Positions 1 to 6,699 of a stretch of 9,596 bases of DNA are shown here, in pieces. Position 1 is the stretch's first letter; every line of letters starts with the position of its first letter. The translations under genes and the position numbers were made by a program. The notes below the pieces were generated by a model that searched no databases, was not told where the DNA came from, and saw only the letters and a list, made by a program, of their open reading frames with translations. Origin of the DNA: UBA5760 sp964649385. Its GTDB lineage: Bacteria; Chloroflexota; Dehalococcoidia; Dehalococcoidales; UBA5760. Location: assembly GCA_964649385.1 (NCBI GenBank), contig CAZYRA010000039.1:1-9596 (forward strand). The letters are read 5' to 3'.

Positions 1-28
1 TTGACGTAAGATTCTGGAGCAATTAAAG

Positions 29-403
29 ATGTTTACAATACTGGTTATCGACGACGATGAGATGATCAGGTCTCTTCTCAAGAAAACTTTGGAAGGTCAG
101 GACCACACCGTAGTGACTGCTCGTAACGGCGCCGAAGGTGCGGAGTGTGTGAAAAAATGGGATTTTGACCTGGTTTTTCTTGACTTAAAGATGCCTGGTA
201 TGGATGGTGGAGAGTTTCTCAAGCAACTCAAGAGCATTAAGCCCACGTTACCAGTTACCATCATCACCGGTTACCCTGGTAGTGAAATGATGGAGAGAGC
301 TCTTAAGCACGGACCTTTCGGAGTTATGAATAAGCCATTTGATAGCTCCGACATAATTAATGCCGTGAACAGCTTCCTGAAAGCTCGACAGCCCCGGAGG
401 TAA
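29..403 (+). CDS. Stand-alone receiver-domain response regulator (CheY-like)
   Basis: This 124-residue protein is a single receiver domain with no output domain. It would be a cytoplasmic phospho-acceptor for a histidine kinase. The full active site is visible: acidic pair D8/D9, phospho-acceptor D52 in FLDLKMPG, switch residue T80 in ITG, and K102 in NKPF. The ATG at 29 is preceded by GGAG at 16-19, a good ribosome-site distance. The C-terminal half (GPFGVMNKPFDSSDIINAV) is of the NtrC/CheY style rather than the OmpR style of the later regulators in this window. It lies 118 bases upstream of the RpoN-like/GIY-YIG gene and points the same way, so it may belong to the same signalling locus. 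Its partner kinase cannot be read from the sequence; the kinase at 1788-4598 is the nearest candidate. Confidence 0.93.
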   Translation: MFTILVIDDDEMIRSLLKKTLEGQDHTVVTARNGAEGAECVKKWDFDLVFLDLKMPGMDGGEFLKQLKSIKPTLPVTIITGYPGSEMMERALKHGPFGVMNKPFDSSDIINAVNSFLKARQPRR

Positions 404-521
404 TCTAGCGCGCAGGAGGCAGGTGAGGAGAAAAGGGGCGAGAAATCGGTCGGATACCAGCGGGGCAAGGGGAGGATGGTCGTGGTGACAGATAGTAACG
501 CAATAGGAATACTCCGTAAGA

Positions 522-1763
522 ATGAAGAATCAGCCCGAACTCGTCGGCAAGATAATTCTGACCAAATTTTTGGAGTACAGCGTGGAAAGGTTCATTGCCT
601 TCGTTAGCAATATTGAAAGCTCTCCGCTTTACAGGAAGCTAGTTCAGGATGGGGTGATAATGCCTAAATCCCTCGCCGGGGTACTCAGGCAAAAGGATAC
701 TGCCACACTGGCCAGAGCCGGAGTGATTGCCAGAGTTGAGGGAATGGCTAATTTTTCCCTCAACTATACTGCGAGGGAATTTTCTATAGAATACCAAATC
801 AGCGATGAGAAACTAACAAGCTACCTGAATGGCACAAAACCGGCAGAGGAGGAGAGAAACAATGTCAATCGTCTCCTGAATAAGGTAAGGCGCATTAATA
901 CCAGAAACCTGATTGTCCACAGGCTACTGGAGAAAATAGTAGAACAACAGAGGGATTACTTTGCCTCTAGTAATGAATTTAACTTAAAGCCCCTCACCAG
1001 AGCTGAGCTAGCCAGGCTTATTTCTGACTCCAAGAATGGGAGCCATAGCCTTGATTTTACAATCGATACAAGCAGAATCTCCCGAGCCTTACGTGACTTA
1101 TCTATCATCACTCCAAGCGAGAAAGAAATTCCCCTAAGATTCCTTTTTGTCAGCAGGAAGGATATGGTGAAAAGGTGTATAAAAGCAATTCTTAACCGGG
1201 AGAAGCAAGACATCGGCAGCGGGCGGATCACAAAGCCCCATACAGATGAGGAACTAAGGCGCATTATAAAAGAGGAATACGGTCTGTCAGTAACAAGAAG
1301 AGAAGTGTCATATTGCAGAAAGGAACTGGGGATATCGTCATACCTTAAGCGAAACGGGTATGTGTATCACACTTTGGCGGCGAACTTTTCCGAGTTATAT
1401 CCATTTACCGCTCCATCGGTAGAGGGCAACGCTCCTGCGGGTCCGGGGGTATATGAACTTTGTCTGGACACTGATGTGGTAGAATATCCTACAGGTTGCT
1501 GTCAAACATTCTACATTGGAAGCGCCAAAAATCTTAGTAAGAGACTGCTTAGTCATCTGAACTCAAGCAGCAAGAATGGTGGCATAAAAAAGGTCGTAAA
1601 GGAAAGGCCTTGCGTCTTTCGGTATCTCCGGGTTCCACAGGAATGGGACCAAGAGGAGAAAAAGTTTTACAATTTGTTTGTCTTAACATATGGAGGTTCT
1701 CCGCAATACAATCATATGAGTCCAAAAGTGGCTAGCAAACAGATAGATAGAATAAGCCCTTAA
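522..1763 (+). CDS. Sigma-54 (RpoN)-like DNA-binding protein fused to a C-terminal GIY-YIG nuclease-type domain
   Basis: This is a 413-residue two-part protein. Residues ~127-278 align by eye with the C-terminal DNA-binding region of sigma-54: IVEQQRDYF (139-147), LKPLTRAELARLI (155-167), the helix-turn-helix stretch DTSRISRAL (182-190), and an RpoN-box-like TRREVSYCRK (258-267) against canonical ARRTVAKYRE, keeping both adjacent Arg, the Val and the later Arg. About 12 extra residues sit before the helix-turn-helix. The Gln-rich activator-responsive region I is absent. Residues ~307-400 look like a GIY-YIG domain: GVY 309-311, YIG 331-333, R341 and H345 in SKRLLSH, E378/E379, and N397 in SPQYN. 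The spacing between GVY and YIG is longer than usual. Residues 1-125 are less clear, with IESSPLYRKLV at 31-41. The ATG at 522 is the only usable start, because an in-frame TAG lies at 504; its ribosome site is weak. The kinase gene follows after 24 bases. The domain calls are motif-based; the fused function is unknown. Confidence 0.85.
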   Translation: MKNQPELVGKIILTKFLEYSVERFIAFVSNIESSPLYRKLVQDGVIMPKSLAGVLRQKDTATLARAGVIARVEGMANFSLNYTAREFSIEYQISDEKLTSYLNGTKPAEEERNNVNRLLNKVRRINTRNLIVHRLLEKIVEQQRDYFASSNEFNLKPLTRAELARLISDSKNGSHSLDFTIDTSRISRALRDLSIITPSEKEIPLRFLFVSRKDMVKRCIKAILNREKQDIGSGRITKPHTDEELRRIIKEEYGLSVTRREVSYCRKELGISSYLKRNGYVYHTLAANFSELYPFTAPSVEGNAPAGPGVYELCLDTDVVEYPTGCCQTFYIGSAKNLSKRLLSHLNSSSKNGGIKKVVKERPCVFRYLRVPQEWDQEEKKFYNLFVLTYGGSPQYNHMSPKVASKQIDRISP

Positions 1764-1787
1764 TTAAGCCAGGTAAGGGAGGTGCCC

Positions 1788-4598
1788 ATGGATAATAGCG
1801 ATTACATAGAAAAAGAAAGGGAACTACAGAGGGAACGGAAATTCCTACGAAACGTAATGGCTACAATCCCGGATTCCTTGCTTATTCTCGATAGAGAGCT
1901 TCGGGTAAAGAATGCTAATCGTTCTTTTTACAAGCTATTTCAAATAAAGCCTAGAGAGATAATCGGTAGGAAGATAACCGATATATTGGGAGACGCAGAC
2001 GGCAAACTCAGCGCTGAGTTAACCAGGTTGTTTGGGACTGAAGATATGCTGGAGAATTTTGAACTGCACCATCAATCAGAAAAACTGGGTGAGCGGATAT
2101 TGAATATTACGGCTAGAGGAATAATTGTTGCAGAAGAAGAAGAAGAAGAAGAAGAAGAAGAAGAACTCGTGGTGATACACGACGTTACCGAGCGGAAGCG
2201 GGCGGAGAAGGTATTAGAAGAGTCGGAGGCGAGATACCGGTCCCTGGTACACTTGGGAGCCGAGGTTGGTGAAGCCATCGTCATGCTCCAGGACGAAAAG
2301 GAAAGAGAGGGGATCCAGGCCTTCTGCAATGAAGCTTGGCCACGCATAACCGGCTACTCTAACAAAGCATTGCTGAATATGTCGTTTTTCGACCTGGTGC
2401 ATCCCAAAGACCGCGAAGCCTCTTTAATAAGACATCGAAGGAAGATGAGTGGCGAAAGTATCCCGGAACTTTACGAGGTGACCATCATTAGAAAAGATGG
2501 CAGTGAGGTTTCTGTTGAGCTTACCAGCGCTTGGAACACATACCAGGGAAAACCTACTAATGTTGCCTATATACGAGACATCACCGAGCGCAAGAAGGCT
2601 GAGGATATAATAGGACACCTCAACCTGACACTCCGTTCCATACGCAATGTCAACCAGCTAATTACCAAAGAAAAAGACCGTGACAGACTGCTCAAAGGGA
2701 TTTGTGATAACCTCACCGAAACTCGTAGCTACCATAGCGCCTGGATTGCTCTGCTGGATGAGTCAGGAAAGTCTGTGGCACATGCTGAAGCTGGATTGGG
2801 TAAAGATTTCTTACCTATTGTTGAGCGGCTGAAACTTGGTGAGTTGCCCCGTTGCACGCGTCAGGCATTTGAGCAATCGGAGGTTTCGGTAACTAGAGAC
2901 CCGGCTTTAACCTGTATGGGCTGTCCTCTATCAAACAGGTATGCTGAAAATGCGGCACTGTCTGTCCGGCTGGAATACGATGGCAATATCTACGGCTTGT
3001 TGAATGCCTCTATGGTCGACGTTTTCGTCATAGATGAGGAAATAAGCTTGTTCCAGGAAGTTGCCAATGACGTTGCCTTCGCCCTGCATAGCATGGAACT
3101 GAAAGAGTCACGCCAGCGGGCAGAGGAAGAAATGAAGGTGTATGTAGCGGGCATTGAGAGTGCAAATGAGGGTATCGTATTTACTGAGATGGATGGAGAC
3201 ATACTCTATTGCAACGAGTCCGCTTACCGTCTTTTTGGTTACACGCCTACTGAAATTAAGGAGATAAACATATCCAAGTTCAGTGCAACTTCAGCCGACG
3301 GGGGAAAGCTTGAAGGATCCTTGAGAGAAAAGGAAGAGTTCTTCGGCGAAATAATGGGTGTGAGAAAGAACGGGGAAATGTTTCCGGCGGCACTATCTGT
3401 CTCTATTGTCAATGATGACAAAGGGAACCCAGTAGGCAGAATGGGTGTTTTCAGCGACATCACCGAGCGCAAGCAGAGCGAGGAGAAGCTGAAGCAGAGC
3501 GAGGGAAAGCTTCGATCCCTAATCAACTCGATGGATGACCTGGTTTTCGTCCTCAGTCAAGGTGGCGTTTTTCAGGAATATTACCAGCCTTCAAAAAGTC
3601 AGAATTTGTATATGCCATCAAGCGAATTTATTGGCAAGCATTTCAAAGATTTACTTCCACCAAGCGCGACAGAGGTACTTGAATCTGCCATTAAGCAGGT
3701 CATTACCGTTGGTGAGACCCAGCAAGCTGCCTATGCCTTAGAGGTGGAGGGTGTAGAGAAATGGTACGATGCAAAAATCTCACCTATTAGAGACAATTCA
3801 GGAGCCACTACAGGGATTGTAGGAGTAGTTCGCGATATCACCGAGCGCAAGCAGGCGGAGGAGAATGAACTAGAACTGAATGTATTGAAGGAAGTGGATA
3901 AGCTGAGGGGTCAGTTTCTGTCCAATATTTCACACGAACTGCGTACACCTCTAGCGTCTATCAAGGGCTTTACCTCCACACTTCTCCGCAAGGACGTCAA
4001 GTGGAATGATGAGGAGCAGCGAGACTTTCTGGAGACCATGAGCCAGGAGGCTGACCGCCTTACGAGTCTGGTCAGTAATCTGCTGGACGTATCACGCCTT
4101 GACGCCGATGGAATGAAGCTGAATAAGACGAGCCTTCATATATCTGAGATAGTTACCTCTATCAGGGAAAGATTGGACGGTATCACCAAGACACATAAAC
4201 TCAAGGTGGAAATCCCGCCAGATCTGCCCATCCTATTGTGTGACGAAATGCGTGTTAGTCAGGTAATCACCAATCTGGTGGAGAATGCGGCTAAGTTTTC
4301 CTTCGAAGGCAGCGAAATCACTATTGAGGCGAAGGTTGCCGATGAACATGTAGTGATCACTGTTGCTGACCAAGGAGTTGGCATCTCCGCTAAAGATAAA
4401 AAGCAACTGTTTAACCGCTTCTTTCAGGCTGATCATATCGTCAGCGGACAGAAGAAAGGGACCGGCCTCGGTTTATGCATCTGCAAAGGCATTGTGGAGG
4501 CTCATGGCGGGAAGATCTGGGTGGAGAGCAAGATCGGCAAGGGCTCGATGTTTAACTTCAGCCTGCCCATCGGCAAGAGTGAGACAGCAGATGCCTAA
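1788..4598 (+). CDS. Soluble multi-sensor hybrid-free histidine kinase: PAS-PAS-GAF-PAS-PAS-HisKA-HATPase
   Basis: This 936-residue kinase has no membrane segment, so it senses cytoplasmic signals. Domains run PAS1 ~16-134, PAS2 ~148-270, GAF ~275-440, PAS3 ~448-561, PAS4 ~573-688, HisKA ~703-770 and HATPase ~813-930. The autophosphorylated histidine is H716 in SHELRTP. ATP-site boxes are N829/N833 in NLVENAAK, DQGVGI at 861-866 and GTGLGL at 891-896. Each PAS ends in D(I/V)TERK, and the DNA for this motif is nearly identical in the last three copies (2577, 3456, 3834). The GAF has three cysteines, including CMGC. PAS1 carries an 11-Glu run from a GAA repeat. I chose the ATG at 1788 over the GTG at 1782 because GGAGG at 1778-1782 sits 5 bases before the ATG and overlaps the GTG. 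The stop overlaps the next receiver gene by 8 bases, which implies coupled translation of kinase and partner. Confidence 0.95.
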   Translation: MDNSDYIEKERELQRERKFLRNVMATIPDSLLILDRELRVKNANRSFYKLFQIKPREIIGRKITDILGDADGKLSAELTRLFGTEDMLENFELHHQSEKLGERILNITARGIIVAEEEEEEEEEEELVVIHDVTERKRAEKVLEESEARYRSLVHLGAEVGEAIVMLQDEKEREGIQAFCNEAWPRITGYSNKALLNMSFFDLVHPKDREASLIRHRRKMSGESIPELYEVTIIRKDGSEVSVELTSAWNTYQGKPTNVAYIRDITERKKAEDIIGHLNLTLRSIRNVNQLITKEKDRDRLLKGICDNLTETRSYHSAWIALLDESGKSVAHAEAGLGKDFLPIVERLKLGELPRCTRQAFEQSEVSVTRDPALTCMGCPLSNRYAENAALSVRLEYDGNIYGLLNASMVDVFVIDEEISLFQEVANDVAFALHSMELKESRQRAEEEMKVYVAGIESANEGIVFTEMDGDILYCNESAYRLFGYTPTEIKEINISKFSATSADGGKLEGSLREKEEFFGEIMGVRKNGEMFPAALSVSIVNDDKGNPVGRMGVFSDITERKQSEEKLKQSEGKLRSLINSMDDLVFVLSQGGVFQEYYQPSKSQNLYMPSSEFIGKHFKDLLPPSATEVLESAIKQVITVGETQQAAYALEVEGVEKWYDAKISPIRDNSGATTGIVGVVRDITERKQAEENELELNVLKEVDKLRGQFLSNISHELRTPLASIKGFTSTLLRKDVKWNDEEQRDFLETMSQEADRLTSLVSNLLDVSRLDADGMKLNKTSLHISEIVTSIRERLDGITKTHKLKVEIPPDLPILLCDEMRVSQVITNLVENAAKFSFEGSEITIEAKVADEHVVITVADQGVGISAKDKKQLFNRFFQADHIVSGQKKGTGLGLCICKGIVEAHGGKIWVESKIGKGSMFNFSLPIGKSETADA
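2133..2165 (+). repeat. (GAA)11 trinucleotide microsatellite inside the kinase gene
   Basis: Eleven uninterrupted GAA triplets (33 bases) encode an 11-glutamate run in the first PAS domain, just before its last strand (LVVIHDVTERK). The number of triplets can change by slippage without shifting the frame. Neighbouring PAS domains in the same protein have no such run. Confidence 0.97.
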
Positions 4599-4956
4599 GA
4601 TCCTGGTCGTTGACGATGAGGAAAACATACGAAAACTGGTAAAGGCAAATCTGGCTGCCGACGGGTATAAGGTGCTTGTGGCCTCTAGCGGAGACGAGGC
4701 TTTGAGGCTGGCACAGAAAGAGCATATTGATTTGGTTCTTCTTGACCTGATGATGCCCGGCATGTCAGGTTGGGATGTTCTGATGGCCATCAGAACTTCA
4801 CCGAAACTTCGGAAAATACCCGTGGTTATCATGACCGCCGCGGTGCCTGAAGGAGAAGAGTACCAGGTCCGCGGGATGAGAACCGATGGCTACCTGGGTA
4901 AGCCTTTCACTATTCCTGAGCTACTACATAAAGTAAAGAAGGTACTGGGAGGATGA
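4591..4956 (+). CDS. Receiver-only response regulator coupled to the kinase
   Basis: This 121-residue receiver domain has no output domain. Visible active-site residues are D8/D9, phospho-acceptor D52 in LLDLMMPG, switch T82 in IMTAA, and K104 in GKPF. The ATG at 4591 lies inside the last codons of the kinase and overlaps it by 8 bases (ATGCCTAA). This, with only a weak ribosome site, suggests translation coupled to the kinase; a longer open frame exists upstream but only inside kinase coding sequence. The tight coupling makes this the most likely direct phosphate acceptor of that kinase. As a single-domain receiver it could pass phosphate on, bind another protein, or act as a phosphate sink; the sequence does not say which. 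Confidence 0.93.
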   Translation: MPKILVVDDEENIRKLVKANLAADGYKVLVASSGDEALRLAQKEHIDLVLLDLMMPGMSGWDVLMAIRTSPKLRKIPVVIMTAAVPEGEEYQVRGMRTDGYLGKPFTIPELLHKVKKVLGG

Positions 4957-4962
4957 GAAAAA

Positions 4963-5655
4963 GTGCATCATCGCTGCATTCTTGTCGTTGACGATGACCC
5001 GGCGATAATCAAGCTCCTTTCGGCTAATCTGAAAGCCGAAGGTTACAAGACGCTGTCCGCATTGGATGGTGCCCAGGCGCTGGACATCTTTGAACAGGAG
5101 CTACCCGACCTAGTGGTTCTTGATATAATGCTCCCCAAGTTAGATGGCTTCGAGTTGTGCCGCCGCCTGCGGGAGTGGTCCCAAATACCAATCATCATGC
5201 TGAGCGCCCGGTATGACGAAGAAGACAAGGTGAAATGCCTAAACCTCGGCGCTGATGACTATATGAGCAAGCCGTTTAGTATCATTGAACTGAGCGCCCG
5301 CATAAAAGCCGTATTACGCCGTACGCAGAGTACTGCCACGCCAACACAGCCCTTATTCAGCTCAGGTGACCTCAAGATTGACTTTGTCCAGAGGAAAGTG
5401 ACCGTTGCCGGGGAGGAGGTCAAGCTGACACAGACGGAGTATAGTCTTTTACAGGAATTAGTGCTTAACGCCGGGAAGGTACTAACCCACGCACAGCTAT
5501 TAAACAAGGTTTGGGGACCTGAATATATGACGGAGAGAGAGTATGTACACACATTTATCCATCGGTTACGGAAAAAGATTGAGTGCGGTCGGGCGAAACC
5601 CAGGTACATAATCGGCGTGCCACGCGTGGGCTATGGGGTGGGAGTAAGCGCCTAA
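4963..5655 (+). CDS. OmpR/PhoB-family response regulator (receiver plus winged helix)
   Basis: This 230-residue DNA-binding regulator is of normal length for the family. The receiver (~3-120) has D10/D11, phospho-acceptor D54 in VLDIMLPK, S81 at the switch position, and K103 in MSKPF. The winged-helix domain (~133-228) shows KLTQTEYSLLQELVLNAGKVLT, the recognition-helix region EYVHTFIHRLRKKI, and the closing RVGYGV turn. It starts with GTG at 4963; GGGAGG at 4947-4952 gives a good ribosome site, and the gap to the previous gene is 6 bases. It ends the kinase operon, 30 bases before an intrinsic terminator. Four 11-base-phased TTCAG repeats just beyond the terminator are a plausible binding site for it. 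The layout resembles KdpE and PhoB proteins, but nothing here points to potassium or phosphate. Confidence 0.95.
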   Translation: MHHRCILVVDDDPAIIKLLSANLKAEGYKTLSALDGAQALDIFEQELPDLVVLDIMLPKLDGFELCRRLREWSQIPIIMLSARYDEEDKVKCLNLGADDYMSKPFSIIELSARIKAVLRRTQSTATPTQPLFSSGDLKIDFVQRKVTVAGEEVKLTQTEYSLLQELVLNAGKVLTHAQLLNKVWGPEYMTEREYVHTFIHRLRKKIECGRAKPRYIIGVPRVGYGVGVSA

Positions 5656-5685
5656 CACAGACAGGGGATACTGAAGATAAAGCGG

Positions 5686-5712
5686 GGGCACCTTAAAACG
5701 GTGCCCTTTTTT
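5686..5712 (+). terminator. Intrinsic terminator of the kinase operon
   Basis: A perfect 7-base-pair stem GGGCACC (5686-5692) / GGTGCCC (5700-5706) with a 7-base loop is followed at once by six T (5707-5712). It lies 30 bases after the stop of the OmpR-type regulator. This is a textbook rho-independent terminator and separates the signalling operon from the secreted-protein gene. Confidence 0.93.
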
Positions 5713-5727
5713 GTTATTTGTTAAACA

Positions 5728-5775
5728 TTCAGAAAATGTTCAGAATTCCACCACCAGTTTTCAGCGTTTGTTCAG
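5728..5775 (+). promoter_or_regulatory. Four phased TTCAG direct repeats, candidate OmpR/PhoB-type operator
   Basis: TTCAG occurs at 5728, 5739, 5760 and 5771. Within each pair the spacing is 11 bases, and between pairs it is 21, close to two helical turns. Direct repeats with 11-base spacing are the known binding geometry of OmpR/PhoB-family dimers. The block lies between the terminator and the secreted-protein gene. A weak -10-like TGTATC at 5785-5790 begins 9 bases after the last repeat, which would suit an activator site replacing the -35 element. The adjacent regulator (4963-5655) is the natural candidate to bind, but that is inference. Confidence 0.6.
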
Positions 5776-5809
5776 CACCACGGCTGTATCCTGCAAATGA
5801 GATGAGGGA

Positions 5810-6349
5810 ATGAAATGGACGAACCGGAAGCTAATAAGAACTGCCTTTCCCTTAGCAGCCATCGTACTACTTATCCCTTGGCCTATTGCCTACGTATACG
5901 GTAGTGACGTTGCTGCTGCTGGACAGGCGATCCAGATTCAGGCGGCAGATGCTGTGGCTGCACCAACCTGGACCGTGTTCGGTAACGCAATTGGTGGGGT
6001 AAAACCCGGTCACATCTACCAAGAAGATGTGACCGGTATTAACACAGACGTCTTGGTTACCCTTTATCTCACTAACTCATCGGATCTTGTTCATAACTAC
6101 CGTTACGTGATATTGAAGGTAGGTGTCTATATTGAGACTGATAATGGTGGGTGGGAAAAAGCATCCCGGATTGATGGTGAGCCAATCCAGGATACCTTTA
6201 TTACGATGCGAAACTGCGAGGTGAAGTTTGTGCTGGTGGGTCTTGCAAGGTACAGGATTACCATTGACGGGGGGAGTTTCTACTCATTCCCCGCGCCTCA
6301 CGAAGGTAGTCTGTCGCCCCAGTTCTACTTGACCGTGGACCGAACCTGA
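5810..6349 (+). CDS. Secreted or surface protein of unknown function with signal peptide
   Basis: This 179-residue protein is not assigned to a family. The N-terminus is a signal peptide: basic MKWTNRKLIR, a hydrophobic core at ~11-29, and a likely cut shortly after AYVYG (around 31) or in the Ala-rich stretch to ~38. The mature part is rich in beta-type alternation (DVLVTLYLTNSSD, YVILKVGVYIE, EVKFVLVGLARYRITIDGG), which suggests a small beta-sandwich. It has a single cysteine (C136) and no lipobox. An in-frame TGA at 5798 forces the ATG at 5810, and the GAGGGA motif touches that start, so the ribosome site is unusually close. It has its own upstream repeat block (5728-5775) and follows a terminator, so it is probably a separately controlled target gene. 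A 12-base perfect inverted repeat lies inside the coding region. Confidence 0.82.
   Translation: MKWTNRKLIRTAFPLAAIVLLIPWPIAYVYGSDVAAAGQAIQIQAADAVAAPTWTVFGNAIGGVKPGHIYQEDVTGINTDVLVTLYLTNSSDLVHNYRYVILKVGVYIETDNGGWEKASRIDGEPIQDTFITMRNCEVKFVLVGLARYRITIDGGSFYSFPAPHEGSLSPQFYLTVDRT
6006..6036. repeat. 12-bp perfect inverted repeat inside the secreted-protein gene
   Basis: CCGGTCACATCT (6006-6017) and AGATGTGACCGG (6025-6036) are exact reverse complements separated by 7 bases (ACCAAGA). In RNA this makes a strong hairpin; in DNA it is a dyad of operator-like size. It encodes part of PGHIYQEDVTG. There is no T-run after it, so it is not a normal terminator. Confidence 0.95.
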
Positions 6350-6390
6350 AGGTTGCACACAATATATTAGACATGAAAAGGAGATACAGT

Positions 6391-6675
6391 ATGACAACAC
6401 TATTACAGGATATAGATCAGAGTAAGGTCAAACAAGCTTTTGCAGAGCATGACCGCCGCATGAAAATGTTCCGCAAGTCTCACCCTTCTCCTTTAAGAGT
6501 TAAACTCTCAAGGCGTGACCTGATATGCAAGCTATGGCCATTGATCGTTGTTAGCACTCCTAAAGAAACCGGAGGAGCAAGACTTCAAAACAGCCCCGCT
6601 GGTTGGGCTGCCTACCCTTCGATGTCAATCTTAACGTTACATATTATACACCCAGATTATGGACAACTTAACTAA
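6391..6675 (+). CDS. Short hypothetical protein, probably a frameshifted remnant
   Basis: This 94-residue ORF was not recognised with confidence. I chose the ATG at 6391 over the one at 6373 because AAGGAGA at 6378-6384 is well placed for it. The first ~32 residues (MTTLLQDIDQSKVKQAFAEHDRRMKMFRKSHP) look like a real, charged, helical N-terminus and, from memory only, recall small DUF5678-like proteins. After the Pro the composition changes and no longer looks like a folded protein (Trp, Cys and Ser scattered, HIIHPDYGQLN end). In the +1 frame, 6524-6631 reads as a more protein-like helix and strand (LLALLKKPEEQDFKTAPLVGLPTL), broken by one TGA at 6542. This suggests a gene damaged by one or more indels. 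It sits 41 bases after the secreted-protein gene and 24 before the next receiver gene. Confidence 0.5.
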   Translation: MTTLLQDIDQSKVKQAFAEHDRRMKMFRKSHPSPLRVKLSRRDLICKLWPLIVVSTPKETGGARLQNSPAGWAAYPSMSILTLHIIHPDYGQLN

Positions 6676-6699
6676 TCATAATTAAGGAGGTTATTAGAA

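Noticed and set aside
1..9. End of an upstream gene (TTG ACG TAA)
   Set aside because: Three codons are too few to support any coding call.
476..610. Small ORF starting at ATG 476 behind GGAGG (471-475)
   Set aside because: The GGAGG touches the ATG with no spacing, and most of the frame overlaps the RpoN-like gene in another frame with no protein-like character.
2072..2347. Antisense ORF with a poly-Ser run
   Set aside because: It is the complement of the GAA repeat and the PAS coding sequence; it has no ribosome site or recognisable domain.
3535..3741. Overlapping + strand ORF of 68 residues inside the kinase
   Set aside because: It is a shadow of PAS4 in another frame, with no ribosome site and no domain-like content.
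4363..4590. Longer version of the receiver ORF starting at 4363 (197 residues)
   Set aside because: The extra N-terminus lies wholly inside the kinase ATPase-domain coding region and is low-quality sequence; the receiver begins naturally at ATG 4591.
4709..4725. Sigma-54 promoter-like TGGCAC with GG-N10-GC spacing
   Set aside because: It lies inside the receiver gene with the next start more than 200 bases away, and the TTGC half is not matched; it is probably chance.
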